Positions 1 to 11,025 of a stretch of DNA of 64,000 bases are shown piece after piece. How positions within the stretch are numbered: position 1 is the stretch's first letter; each line of letters begins with the position of its first letter. Origin of the DNA: Blastobasis lacticolella (lineage: Eukaryota; Arthropoda; Insecta; Lepidoptera; Blastobasidae); NCBI GenBank assembly GCA_905147135.1, contig LR990044.1, forward strand, positions 6,824,122 through 6,888,121. Direction: 5' to 3'. Under the pieces are notes generated by a model that was not told the DNA's origin, made no database searches, and saw only the letters and a program-made list of their open reading frames with translations. The translations under genes were made by a program, and so were the position numbers.

Positions 1-242
1 CTTTTAAGGGCTATCGAACCCATCCAATCTTCATACTCCTGATTAGTTTTGAAACTTTGCGTGTGCTTCACAAGCACGGCTGTGGATTTCACGGTGACCG
101 TATCTCCGTCCAGGTAAACCTCGATTAATGGTGAAGTGACTGTCGCTGATATCCGTTCCAAAAACGGCACGCCGAGAGCTTCAAAGAACTCCTTCACGCC
201 TACGTTTGCTGTGTGCTGGTACTTCCCTGGTATCAGATACAT
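1..242 (-). CDS. Fatty-acid-binding-protein-like, 5' coding exon (partial)
   Basis: On the minus strand an ATG at 242-240 opens 80 codons that run off the left edge. The protein resembles the N-terminal half of the cytosolic fatty-acid/retinoid-binding family (FABP/CRABP, usually about 132 residues), which carries hydrophobic ligands inside a ten-strand beta barrel. Visible hallmarks are G-K-Y at residues 6-8, then a helix-like stretch KEFFEALGV (17-25) matching the family's '(N)F(D)EFMKALGV' region, P38-L-I-E-V, a D-G-D turn at 45-47, VTVKST (49-54) and the strand QSFKTNQEYED (62-72) in place of the common 'isFklGeEFdE'. The family match is by pattern, not search. The tail WMGSIALK departs from the usual sequence, so this is a divergent paralogue. 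ATG was chosen because it places G-K-Y at the usual distance from the start. The remaining C-terminal half, with the Arg/Tyr that bind the carboxylate, lies outside the window. Confidence 0.8.
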   Translation of the reverse strand, partial: MYLIPGKYQHTANVGVKEFFEALGVPFLERISATVTSPLIEVYLDGDTVTVKSTAVLVKHTQSFKTNQEYEDWMGSIALK

Positions 243-520
243 GACGATTCGTTGCTGGAAACGCTCTTTTCACTATTGTACTAGAACTGATGATGCGTTG
301 CTTGAGGAAAATTACGAATACACCAACTTCCTATCCAAGGAAAGCCACGCACCACCACGGCTGACAAAAATAGACTGACTCGTATTTGTAGATATGACAA
401 AATGGTGATAAGATGAAAAAATTTAGTTTGCTTATCGTATCGATTGGAGTTCGGGACAATGTTTGCCGATAGCGATTTAGCGGTGGGTAAAATTATGTCA
501 TTCAAATGTCGGCTATAAAG
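243..520 (-). promoter_or_regulatory. Possible 5' leader and start site of the FABP-like gene
   Basis: Upstream of the ATG on the minus strand there is an insect initiator-like TCAGT at 378-374, about 130 bases before the start codon. No clear TATA box stands 25-30 bases further upstream. A TTTCCAG 13-18 bases before the ATG could instead be a weak splice acceptor, in which case the true first exon lies farther right. The assignment is only positional. Confidence 0.2.
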
Positions 521-2420
521 GTAGAATAATTAATTAATAGGAGGTAATTGTACTAATAGTACTACTAAATATTTAAAGAATTTGTATTAAAATCTGGTTG
601 GCTGGAAATCTATATGGCCATGGCATGGCTATTAATTTGGGTGCGACGCATGTACTTGGGATGGATTGTATCTACTTTATACCTATACCTATGCACAGTG
701 CTGTGTTAATGATTTTATCTATCTATACTTAAGCGGTAACATTCGTTTCGGAAAGGAAACATAAGAAATTGTTCTACTTATACTACTTAGAGTATATCAG
801 TAGATAATTCGATAGCAAGTAAAGCATGAAGACGCTTCGCCATAACCTTGAAACCAACGATTTTGTAACATTCAAATCAGTATTTTCAAACTCAAAATGC
901 AAGGCATACCTACTTCCCAAAATCTGTACACATATTTGCATCGTTCATATCGCGGTGTTTATAGCTATTCATGGAAATAGTTACACACCTCGTAAAGTAT
1001 TCGGTAGTAAAACAAATAATTGCATTTATTTATATGCAAATCGAATGCAATACATTCGTCATAAAGAATTCATATTTACGAAGTGCTGATTTGATTATCA
1101 CTATTGTAAAACTTTATTAAGCTGTGTTTGGGAGACGTTAGATCACATGAGATAACGGCCGGAATAATTGTATCGTCACCATCAGTAATGTTACTTCGTC
1201 ATAATTTCAGCTCGAGGATATAATCCCCCCACGCCTTAAACAGCTATCGTCTATGTTAGAGTGGTACTAGTAGAGTTATGGTCTAACAAACTCTTACAAT
1301 ACTTTTAGGCCCGGACTTTTGGGCACTACTTTTAGACTATATCTACTGCAGCTGTGCGGAGATGCTCACATCTCAAAGACACAGATCACATCTCTGCTTT
1401 GATCGCATCATACAAAGCGGCATCTTTCGTCTCGTCTCGACTCTGCTCTGGTGGACTACGGGCCTTACCTAAACATTCAGCATTACATACAAAAAAAAAC
1501 TAGTGGACGGGTCGAGTCGGTTCGTTATCGGTTCTCAGATACGGATAAGGTTTTGTGGCAGGTAAATAATCGATGGATGTCCGTTAACTAACTACACACT
1601 GATAAAATGTGGTGAAATAGTTTTTATTACATTTTGGTACCTATCTTACATTTTAGGTAACGAATGACAAATAACCTGTATGTTTTATCTTGTGAACAAT
1701 AAACTGTTCAATAAAATAAATGATAAAATATTCATGCAGAATATACTATCTTCATGTTACTATGTAGGTAACATGAAGATCAGTAGTTAATGGAACTTTA
1801 TAATATCTTAATAATGCTTATTTTATGTCGTGTACCGATAGTCGTATTGTGCCGAATGAGATCAGACTGATCATTGACATGCCTAGCCAGATTTTATTGC
1901 GAAACGTCGACACTGCCCCGTTTTGCGGAGCTATAGCACAACACTAATATAACCTAACAGAATTGATACTTAAATATCCTCTGCGCTTTGACACAACACT
2001 AACTTAAATCCAAGGAACAAGGTGCGCCACTTTAATCGGTCCTTGATTCATCAAGTTATTGACAGGCATTTTGCGCAGATCGTAGTCTCTTTCAGCCTCA
2101 ACCAAGACATGCCAAACTACGTCTAGGTAATCGTAGCCCAACTTAGGTTGCATACAATATTGTTCCAATAGGGGTCCCAATCAATGGTATTAATGGCAAA
2201 ACACCCACTTTAGAAATCGTCTAAAGACGAGCGGGGCAGCCCACCTATTAAGGAGCAGTATGCGTCGCCCATAACATTTACGACTAAATCATTTATAGAT
2301 CAACGTATCTGGCCAGGAACGTAAAATACCAGTCACAGGTAGATTGAGAGCCAGAAACGGAAAATTCCCGAATCGTAAAATGCCAGGAACTTTTCCGGTC
2401 AACCTCGTGACTGCATTCTT
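521..2420. other. No gene seen; single-copy-looking AT-rich DNA
   Basis: No frame here has a recognisable domain or paired splice sites. The 87-codon frame at 826-1089 has no family resemblance. One perfect hairpin (1748-1780) is listed separately. Confidence 0.6.
1748..1780. repeat. Perfect 13-bp hairpin
   Basis: ATCTTCATGTTAC (1748-1760) is followed after a 7-base loop by its exact reverse complement (1768-1780). It stands in otherwise unremarkable DNA and could be a minimal foldback-element remnant. Confidence 0.8.
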
Positions 2421-2422
2421 AA

Positions 2423-2600
2423 CTCCTGACGAAAAAAAGGGGTGTTATAAGTTTGACCTGTGTATCTGTGCATCTGTGGCTAAGTGTATCCCTCTGTAAC
2501 AAAGTAGCTTCCGAAAGCTAGCTTCATTAAAATCGGTTGTGTAGTTTAGAATATATTTGAGTGTAAGTAAACTTGGTGAGGTTAACCGACTTTTTCTGTC
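2423..2600 (-). mobile_element. Repeat F: retroelement 3'-tail fragment
   Basis: Read on the minus strand it runs through 'aaccgattttaatgaag', an imperfect 'agatacacag' stretch, and then 'gtcaaacttataacacccc' with a purine-rich end. The same order occurs on the plus strand at 23,995-24,215. The layout is that of a lepidopteran non-LTR 3' tail. I cannot assign a clade. Confidence 0.5.
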
Positions 2601-3185
2601 GATTATATTATTAGTTGCTTGTAGTAAGGCACCGTTACTTACTGGCAATACTGTCATTCCTTAAAGTCTTGTGGCTTCAAAAGGTTCCCAGTCGACAGAA
2701 TACTGCGGAATCCCGTTAATGGTCGCTGAAACGCTAAGAAGATAGTTACCTTCAAGTTATTTTTTCTCGTAGCTAATGTAATGCAAAAACGCCGAACTTT
2801 TACTGTACTTTTACAGAAACAACGATCTGTAATCGACTGCCTATGGAACGTTAGATTCCTTTTTCGTCGCAGTTTGAATCGTACTCGTAAATCGTAACAT
2901 AACCTGATGACATAGAAATAAAAGCACGGCGTGGAAAGAAACGCGAGAAACAATGGCCGATCGGGCATTGTGCTCGCACGGCTGCGTCTGCGCATTGATT
3001 TGTCAACCGCAGCAAGGTCGCGGCGCCCACGCCTAAGGGGCTGGTCTGATGAAATGTGGACGGAAAGGTCCAAAGTATAAGGGTTTGGCAATGGGTCTAA
3101 TGTATCTGGGTTAAAAGCAGTTATGGAATATCGCCAATAACAAAATACTGTAACGGACAAGAAGGAAGCCTACACCTTTCCCCAA

Positions 3186-3290
3186 GGACAGGCAACGCGT
3201 TCACAGTCCTCATGGTGTGAATGTCCACGACAGGCGGTAGTCACTAACTATCAGGTCGCCTACTAGCTCGTTTGCCTTACTCTGTTTAAA
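3186..3290. mobile_element. Fragment related to repeat D
   Basis: The words 'aggcaacgcgttcacagtcctc', 'ggcggtagtcac', 'atcaggtcgcc' and 'gctcgtttgcctt' are in the order of a lepidopteran interspersed repeat also seen around 27,270 and 60,361. It is degraded and the ends are not defined. Confidence 0.5.
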
Positions 3291-3523
3291 AAAAATCTAC
3301 CATTCATACTTTCAGGTTTTATGTAACATTATTACAGAACCGCAGCTTTGTTGAAGCCGTAGCGTATTGTGGTATGAGTTAAGACTGTGATTACACTGGC
3401 TGCCGTATCCTTCAAATCGGAGTACTGTACAAGCATTTGCAAGACATAATGTGGCATTTATGAAAATGAGCTTATGATAGTGCTGGAATCTCTTATATTA
3501 GTGGACTGTTTTGCTATAGATAA

Positions 3524-3665
3524 TCTTCACGTTGGCCGGTGGTTTGGAGATCGCAGTATCTATTGACTGGAAAGTGTACAGAAGGCGCTACCTAGTGTCT
3601 GTTCTATGGAAATCTGGGTAGTCTGCCTCTGAGACGTTAGTCGCTTTGTAAGACGCTCGTAAAGT
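3524..3665 (-). mobile_element. SINE-3, truncated copy
   Basis: It shares 'ggtttggagatcgcagt' and 'gacgttagtcgctttgtaagac' with the longer copy at 4098-4372, with the same order and orientation. It lacks the 'cagcccataacagtcc' 3' end. It is a decayed partial copy. Confidence 0.55.
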
Positions 3666-4097
3666 AATGATAGCTCATAATATTATTTTCTATTTCTTCT
3701 TCATATACAATCACTAGATTTTGGCATAGCCTAGCCTCAGGACATCGAGTCCAATTTTCTTTTGTTCGAAAGATGGTTTTGAAAGTGGGAGCGGTGTCAT
3801 ATCAGGAAATGAAATCAAACGATAAATTGACATGGCGATTGCTCCACCGGAAAGAGCGAAGCTCGTTTATGGTGATGATAATGAGATGGATTTGCTCTGG
3901 TCCAAGGTCTTAGTTTTATCAGGGACTGTGTCAGGACTTGTGGAGTACAGTAGGCCTAGCACAAGTTGCTCTCGCGCGATAAGCGAGAAAAAGCGCGACA
4001 TAGATATTGTTATCTCTTTCGTCTTAGTATTGAGAGAAAGAGACAAACGCTCTCTCGCAGCGCGAGCTTTGTCGCGGACACACTGGTGCTAGGGCCA

Positions 4098-4372
4098 CAG
4101 GAGTATCATCATCACAGCCCATAACAGTCCACTACAGGACTTTAGGCCTCTCCCGCAAAAGGGGAGGTTATTGCCATAATCTCCACGCTTGGCAGGCGGG
4201 TTGGAGATCGCAGTGTTGCAAACATAACAATGAAAAACGCTGCTGCCCATTTTCCAGTTTATGGAGACTAGATATTTTGCCTCTAAACGTTAGTCGCCTT
4301 GTACGACACCCACGAGTGTAAGGGGTTGGTGCTATTCTACTCTACCGGTCACCACACGGCTATATTGCACAG
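4098..4372 (-). mobile_element. SINE-3, long copy
   Basis: Reading the plus strand, (ATC)n then 'acagcccataacagtccac', a CTCCCGCAAAAGGGGAG stem, 'ctccacgcttggcaggcgggttggagatcgcagtg', and 'gttagtcgccttgtacgacacccacgagtgtaagg', ending at 'ggtcaccacacggc'. The element's own 3' end is taken to be the (GAT)n tail, which puts it on the minus strand. Other copies lie at 4966, 41,085, 48,028 and 48,243. Confidence 0.75.
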
Positions 4373-4601
4373 GAGTATATAATTCGATAATCGCTATCAA
4401 CTTGCGGCACGCGTCAACCGACGTCTCCATTTCAAATCGGCGCGCGACAGGACCCCGCCCCTCGCCGGCAGGTGTCTGCTGTCAGTGACGAAACTGATAC
4501 ATTCGATGTATTGTGGCATTCTTCTATGAGCTGTAATGTAAAATACCTCCACGACCATGAAGATTCCGATGGATAAATAAAACAACAAATTCAGCATAAG
4601 C

Positions 4602-4823
4602 ATTCATTTACACAGCGTAATTTAGCCCCAAAGTAGGCAAAGCTTATGTATGGGTGCTAGATAACTGATAAACTACTTATATACATTTAAATACATACTT
4701 ACTATACATATTAACAACCAGACCCGTAACAGAAATTAAATTCATTCCTTGATCGAATCGAACCATCGGGACCTCTGCGTTGCAGTAACATGCCATTAAC
4801 CACTGCACCAGTCAGGTCGTCAA
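4602..4823 (-). mobile_element. SINE-1 (tRNA-derived), full-length-like
   Basis: On the minus strand a pol III box A-like 'tggtgcagtgg' is followed by a degraded box B-like 'ggttcgattcgatc', then the family body and the 3' end 'gggctaaattacgctgtg'. A tRNA-like head with internal promoter boxes and no tRNA fold marks a tRNA-derived SINE. It differs from copy 8356-8605 at many bases, so it is old. Confidence 0.8.
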
Positions 4824-4965
4824 GGTCGCCAGGGAATCCGATTGCAATGGACGCAGTTCTTGTGAATCCTTACAAAGCAAGGAATCCGTGACGATGACGA
4901 CGCACTAAAACGAAGAAACTATTCAGACTGATTTAATGAAATTAGTGGGATTTTAACTCAGTGGA

Positions 4966-5214
4966 CGTGTGGTGTCCAGAACAATATTATAGCACCAATC
5001 CCTTACACTCGTGGGTGTCGTACAAGGCGACTAATGTTTTCGATACAAAAGATCTAGAGTCTCTGTAAGCTGGATAATGGGCAGCAGCGATTTCCATTGT
5101 TATATTAATAACACTGCGATCTCCAACCCTCCAGCCAACCGTGGACATTATGGAAACAACCTTCCCTTTCGTGGGAGAGGCCCTAAGTCCTGCAATGGAC
5201 CGTTATGGGCTGTG
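4966..5214 (+). mobile_element. SINE-3 copy, inverted relative to 4098-4372
   Basis: It begins 'gtgtggtgtccagaac', runs through 'acactcgtgggtgtcgtacaaggcgactaatg' and ends 'ccgttatgggctgtga', the reverse complement of the 4098-4372 copy. The pair brackets the SINE-1 at 4602-4823 and could pair as a large hairpin in RNA. Confidence 0.75.
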
Positions 5215-6508
5215 AAACTCAGTTGCCATGACAGTCAGTTTCTGTAAGGACACAGTTCAACATCATAACTAGAACTAATCCTATTTATATTTTCTCTGTT
5301 TCGTATGGTTTCAAATCGTTTTGTCTGTTCGCTTCGATATTTCCGAAGCTGACTGAACCTAATATCAATGTATACTTCTGATTAAATTTAATAATGTAAG
5401 TACCAACAAAGCTCCTACAACTAACGAATCTGTCCGCAAAGATTGCAATGTAATCTAGGACCACTATGTAATACTTAGTGTTTAAGTAGACTTGATCCAG
5501 ACAAGCCTCGCCGGTCAATGTACCCTGAAGCAGATGGGGCGAGGTGGCACGTTGGGTTGGGGGTGTAGGCTGGGGAGGCAAATGACAACCCTTTGAAGTG
5601 GGGTAGCTACGGGTAAAGCTCATGCCAGTGTTCATACTGTGTTTTTATCGCAGTTCCTTTTTTGCTTTTCGGAATGTAAGTAGGCGCAGTGCAGGTCTAT
5701 TCCTAACCGACATATCACTATATTATAATGTAGTGAAACACTCGTATATGTGTTAGATTTGTTCATGTATAATTACATTTAAATTGATTATTAATAATTT
5801 TTATCGTATTGTGTGATATCCGACAGAGTGAAATAGCATGAACCTCTACTTTACCACTTACCTATAGATGTCGTACGGTCAGCCGCAGAGAAAAGCAGCT
5901 CACCGGTAATAAATACTTGCTTGTACTTTTACTCTACTTGCATTTACTAGCGGTTAAGTGTAATAGTGGAAGGTTGTAATTGCAAGTTGTTGATGATCAT
6001 CACATAATGATGAAGTAGGTACAAACCTGTACATAAGGAGTACTCACATTCATCTCATTTCTGCTGCCAGGTCTACTTTTCAACTTTTTCTGTCGATTTC
6101 GCCCGAGCTTCAGCATTTTTTTTGTCATAACAGACTTTTATTGCGCCGTACCCGGTATTGTACCTAACCATTAAGACAAACACGATGGAAAGAAAAAAAG
6201 AAAACACTTTTATTCGACGACACGATGTTACAAAAACGTTGCTAAAAACATCATCATTATGTTTACCTTATTGCATTCATTAGTTCCTATGATCAGCTTC
6301 CGACTCCATCATCAGACCAGCTCCGTGGTACTATATTAATGCATTGTCATCCAAGTTACAGACCTAAGTTTACCAAATTTCAGCTCAATTGGATACCAAC
6401 AAATGGTCGAAAAATATATTGCAAATTTTGACGGACAACTTACATTCGAACAGTGCAAGTTAAATAAAAACTTGTAATAAACCTTATACCACTGTAGCCA
6501 CGATCTCG
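5215..6508. other. No gene seen
   Basis: A minus-strand frame of 116 codons (5285-5635, ATG start) shows no recognised domain. Its first half is Pro/Thr-rich because of a GC-rich patch at 5515-5625. The 3' part near 6360-6430 ('accaaatttcagctcaattggat') is typical of retroelement 3' tails, but no ends can be placed. Confidence 0.5.
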
Positions 6509-6722
6509 GTCAATATCCCGATTGTGCTCTTGCGTGCGTAAGTTCTGCCTTAACCATGATCTACGATTTGGCAGATCAGACACAGTGGAGCGACTACCAG
6601 ATGACCTCCGTGACAATGTACATAACACAGAAAAAGTCATTAATATATAGCACTGGGGATCGAAGTCGGTACCTCTCGCTTACGAGTCGGACCCCTTAAC
6701 CATTAGGCCACTGACGCTTTCA
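6509..6722 (-). mobile_element. SINE-2 (tRNA-derived) with internal deletion
   Basis: On the minus strand the head has box A-like 'tggcctaatgg' and box B-like 'acttcgatcccc', with 'ggtccgactcgtaagcgag' between them. The body then jumps directly to 'cacggaggtcatctgg' and 'ctgatctgccaaat'. The middle block present in copies 34,310 and 36,682 ('gtgatgaaacctgcacattcag ... ggtcaggtt') is missing and replaced by about 30 unrelated bases. This is one of two copies that keep the tRNA-like head. Confidence 0.75.
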
Positions 6723-8355
6723 CATTGCCATTTGCATAGTCATTTACGAAAGTTGTACAGATCCGGTGCCAATAGTGTATAGCCAAGCGGATGCACAGAA
6801 CACCTTAGTCATTACTTTTTTTTTATCCTACACTTATATTGGTAAGCTTTAAAGTATCTTCTGAGTCGAATTGACTCGCATCCGTAGGTTTAACCCTATC
6901 TATATATCTCACATATCAGTGGTACCCGACGAGTAGTAGATCTTCGGTCGTGGTTGGTCATCAGCCTCCATACTAAGCCGCACTGCTATCTGGCCTTGAT
7001 TATTCCACTGAACTGCAACTGCAGTAGGTACCATTTACGTAAAAAGCAGATTTGCTCCATCGTGGAATACAAAAAAATCTTAGTATTAACGTCTCGGTTG
7101 TGCTCTCGCACACGAAACTCCGGGGTCCGCCTTCATCAGGTTGCATCTTCTACACTTAACATAATTAATAAAAAATGCCTAAAGATAAATACTGAATGGG
7201 ACGAAAGTAAAATTGCTACGTTCACAGAACTTTTATTCGGCGACCTACCCATATTGCAGATTCATTTAAACATTCTTATTTTTTTTAAATTCAGTTGAGT
7301 ACTTATCTATCCTACAGGTACTACGGTACTATCTATCGTAGAGTCGCATACAAACAAATCGAAGCCTTGCAACTTGATACGCCGCAATAAACATAGCGAT
7401 TATAGTATTACAATAAACAGCACGACTGAATCACAATAACACAGAGTATGCAGACTCGTTTGTAGGTAATGTATGCGGCGGGCCATCGGTCGATCGGTGA
7501 AGGGACTGATTGACCTCTGGCGGCGATCCATTTCCATGGAGGTCCTGCTACATACCTCGCTGGGTCATTCGTCGTCTGTGAGACTCGGGCTAGATTCGTT
7601 TGTCTAACTAGTTAGATTGTTTGTACATTGGGATTTTGGGTTGCTGAATCTTGCGAGCGTTTCTCCTAGGATGGAACCGGTAACCACTGCTGTTAGCTTT
7701 TACATAATTGATTGTTCGCTAACCAACTAAATACTTCTAAATTTTTTATTTTATTTGTATACCATTTCAAATTAGGTCTTAAGTGTGTATATACTGTATA
7801 TGACAATGTATAATTTGATTTTTTTTTTATTAAGAGTAAATACGTAAAAATAAAATCTTGGCTCCCGAGAGTGTTCAACCAGCCTTAGGGTCTCCGGTGA
7901 AAGACCGGAAGAATACGTCGAAAAACAAAATATACTACCTATTCATGGTGTGTGCCATATTACCCGCCAAAAGTCGACTGATTTTTTACCAATGCTAACT
8001 TCCTTTTCCATTTTGACGAGTTTTGAGACCATGCTTTTATTCGCGAGTGAAACTGCTAGAAAATTATAGTGTATCAGAGGTGGGTGTGGGGCATCAAGAT
8101 TCCAAGCTTCGCTACGCGGAGGTAATGCAAGGCGAGCCGGTGCGTGTTCTCGCAAAAAATGGCGGGTTTACTTTTAATACTGACATGACTATACTTTATC
8201 TTATTGAATCTGTCGCCGCCAATATTTGTTGCATAGTTGCGGTTTTGCCCTGATACCGGTAGATATCTTGACACTTGTTTGGTAAAAATTGTCTGTTATT
8301 TTTAATTGGATAATTTTCAGCGGATATAATAAATAAAATAAATAAATAAATATTC
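6723..8355. other. No gene seen
   Basis: The 114-codon frame at 6954-7298 and the frames at 7693-8274 lack domains and splice-site support. The stretch 8080-8170 ('ggtgcgtgttctcgcaaaaaatggcggg') looks like a dispersed repeat. An (AAAT)n run at about 8327-8352 abuts the SINE-1 that follows. Confidence 0.5.
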
Positions 8356-8605
8356 GTGGACAAATTCACACAGCGCCATCTAGCCCCAAACTAAGCAAAG
8401 CTTGTACTATGGGTGCTAGATAACTGATATACTAATTAAATACTTTTTTTTTTTTTAAATACATACTTATTATACATATAACACCCAGACCCGTCACAGA
8501 AATTAAAATTCATCATTTCAATTTCTGCCCGGCCGGGAATCGAACCCGGGACCTCTTGCGTGCATCTTGGTGGCATGTTGACCATTGCACCACTCAGGTC
8601 GTCAA
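8356..8605 (-). mobile_element. SINE-1, best-preserved copy
   Basis: Minus-strand order: 'gtggtgcaatgg' (box A-like), 'gaggtcccgggttcgattcc' (box B), 'cggccgggcagaaattgaaatgatg', 'tctgtgacgggtctgggtg', a T/A-rich spacer, 'tagcacccatagtac' and the end 'ggggctagatggcgctgtg'. The palindromic CCCGGCCGGG next to box B is diagnostic of the family. The A-run at 8445-8458 on the plus strand is a homopolymer expansion. Confidence 0.85.
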
Positions 8606-8703
8606 ATGCATACATCATATATGCATATAATGATATGCATCTCACGTCCTCAGATTTTGTCGCACTGATCATAAAATTTGGTACGTATTTGTATTAGTAG
8701 TTG

Positions 8704-8934
8704 AATACTAACCGAAGTTCTCACGGTGTGGGAAAACATCGTTGTAAAACCTGCACATTCAGGCGTCTGTATGTGTAACCATGATCCAATCTGGTCAGGT
8801 TCCCCTGGTAGCATGGACGTCAGATGGCAGCCGCTCCACTGTAATTACCTGATCTGCCAAATACTGGATCATAATCAAAGGACCCTGCCGTCGTGCGCGA
8901 GAGTACAACCGGGACATTAACTCAAGATGATAAT
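8704..8934 (+). mobile_element. SINE-2 body, head lost
   Basis: It starts at 'ctaaccgaagttctcacggtg', continues through 'aaacctgcacattcag', 'ccatgatccaatctggtcagg', 'ctccactgtaattacctgat' and ends 'gcgcgagagtacaaccgggac...aagatgataa'. The 3' end is a short (GAT)n run. The tRNA-like head is absent, as expected of a 5'-truncated insertion. Confidence 0.8.
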
Positions 8935-9566
8935 CTTTGTACTATGTAAGGCGTAGGTGTATATTCGTGGGGCTATTCGAGTCATAGATAAATTTTAGTA
9001 CCTACATAAACGTTCTTGCGTCCAGAATGTGACAAATAGTCTCTTGTGTAAGCCTTTGCGGTTGCCCGCCTCCACAGAGAATAATTCGTATTAATGAATT
9101 TTGGTGTAATGTAATATGAATGTAAAGCGGATACCAGGTACTTAGGTTACATGCAGTTTTGGATTTAGTGCTGTATTCAGAGCGTTGTGCCAGTGGCATA
9201 CATAATTCGAAGACAGATACCGTTCCATGCAATCGGCATATCCGATTCAACTGAAGTTTTGGAATAAGTGATTTGTTATCCATTTAACTGGGACTATGAT
9301 ACAACTAAGCCATTGAAATACCAGTTCCGAAATACTTGTCTGTAATCCACCAGATAGTCAAATTGAATAAAAACTATTTTACACAAAATAACAGGTAACA
9401 AAAAATATGACTTTTTCATAAATCAATCGTACTAACCCGGGCTACCTCTAAAGCTAAAGAGACCTCATTTATTATTATATAGCTAAGTGTAGATAGCATA
9501 GTATACATCTATCTCTTCAGCTATCTGTTTATCTGTATCCTCTTAATATTTGGTCTTAGTAAAAAA

Positions 9567-9719
9567 ATAATCTTGGCGTTAATGCTCCGGTCGTGTATTC
9601 GCACAGGATTTGGCAGATCGGGTAATTACAGTTGAGCAACAGCCATCCGACCTCTGTGGCCCTGCTACCAGGGAAGCCTGACCAAATTGGATCTTGGTTA
9701 CACATTCGCCTGTATGAGC
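9567..9719 (-). mobile_element. SINE-2, 3' half
   Basis: Plus-strand 'atcttggcgttaatgctccgg', 'gatttggcagatcgggtaattacag' and 'ccaaattggatcttggttacaca' are the reverse complement of the 8704-8934 body. The 5' part is cut at 'gaatgtgtaacc'. Confidence 0.75.
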
Positions 9720-10240
9720 TAGGAATAGAAATATAATTTAAGGAAAAGTCTTAAACTATTACACTAGCCTAGCCCAACGTTTCACTTACTAATTGCTCAA
9801 CTACCTACCAACGCTAATGTATTGACTGTATCTAATTGTTGCATGTTCGACGATTGTAAGTCAACCTACGCCTGCTGTTTGTTATTTATTAAATTCGCAT
9901 TCGCTCGGCATTAGAACCGGCGATAGTTGAGACTAATTACTTACTCCATAAATAATGTTAAGATATATCTTTGTGAGCAGTGGGCTGATATAACAAATTC
10001 ATAATTTTCGGCCTAGTTTCTCTCTGTCTAACTTCCCGTAACGTCTTCTAGTTATCAGGGTTGGATGCAACAAAAACACAAACATCCTTGATTTACATAC
10101 ATGGACAGACTCTGGATTCTGGCGGACATCACACAGCTTAAGCTTACTTGGTCTTATTTTCATTATTTCCAACTATGCCTGACAAACGTGGATATCTACG
10201 CCACTAATGTAGAGGAAATTCAAGTCAGCATAATATTTAG
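9720..10240. other. No feature seen
   Basis: Frames are short and I recognise no repeat family or splice site pair. Confidence 0.5.
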
Positions 10241-10562
10241 ATACTAGTGCACCCGGCGCGCCTTTGTTCGTGTACACCTAGTTTTCCCCTATCTAGCCTT
10301 TTTTTTGCTTATAAATCTTTCTCTTGAATCACTGTAGCTATTGTTGAAAACCTAATTTGAAATCCGTTGCGCAGTTTAAAAGATCTAAGCGTACGTAGAA
10401 ACATAGGGAAAGACGGCGGGAAGCGACTTTGTTTTATACAGTCGAGTTCATTAATATGTAAGCATTGCCAATGCTTCAAATATAAATGTACATGGAAGGG
10501 TACTTATATATCTGAGCAGATGTACATATGTTTCATTAATGAACTCGACTATACTATGTATA
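10241..10562 (+). mobile_element. Repeat E interrupted by a MITE
   Basis: Repeat E runs 'atactagtgcacccggcgcg', 'ttcgtgtacacctag', 'tgcttataaatctttctcttgaatcactg', 'attgttgaaaacc', 'tccgttgcgcagtttaaaagatctaagcg', 'agggaaagacggcgggaagcgactttg', 'ttttatac|tatgta'. Copies occur at 11,026, 19,505, 20,628, 45,329, 47,421 and 59,691. It has no coding capacity. Here the terminal 'ttttatactatgta' is split by the 111-bp element at 10,440-10,550. Confidence 0.8.
10440..10550. mobile_element. 111-bp MITE with ATAC target duplication
   Basis: The terminal inverted repeats are AGTCGAGTTCATTAAT (10,440-10,455) and its exact reverse complement (10,535-10,550). ATAC lies on both sides (10,436-10,439 and 10,551-10,554). 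Removing the element and one ATAC restores the repeat E end 'gttttatactatgta' found in other copies, which proves insertion after repeat E settled. It has no open frame of note. The superfamily is undetermined. Confidence 0.9.
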
Positions 10563-11025
10563 GGTAAATAAAGATTTTGTTGCCAAACTCATTATCTAAA
10601 AAATAAAACCTCCGTCTTCTAAATTAGCCTCTAAATCACCCTTACGCATAATATTGACTCTTACTTTACATGGCCTGTTAACTAGGTTCTGTTATGACGC
10701 AACACAAGCTAGAACTACGAAATGCTTTCACCTCAATTGAAATGTGACCTAGTCAATTTAGGCCAGGATGGCTCTCTCATTAGCCGTTTAATATTACAAT
10801 AGGTCGTAACAGCTCGCGTTACAAGGGAACACACTCAACTGTTGCCATCCAGTACAAGTGAATGCTTCCAGTGGATTTCTCTCGACCCACTTACTAATTA
10901 ACCTGCGTTAGCTGATTATTTGAGCCCGCTCATGTGTAGAATCTCTACTTTGAACCCTGTTGATGCCTTTACGGGGTTTTATGGGTTGAATCCCTTTCAT
11001 AGCCTGTGCGTAGGTATATGATTAA

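Noticed and set aside
5285..5635. 116-codon minus-strand gene
   Set aside because: No domain. The Pro-rich opening follows from a local GC patch, and no splice or promoter evidence was found.
8541..8560. Regulatory palindrome CCCGGCCGGG
   Set aside because: It is part of SINE-1 next to box B and recurs in the other copies.
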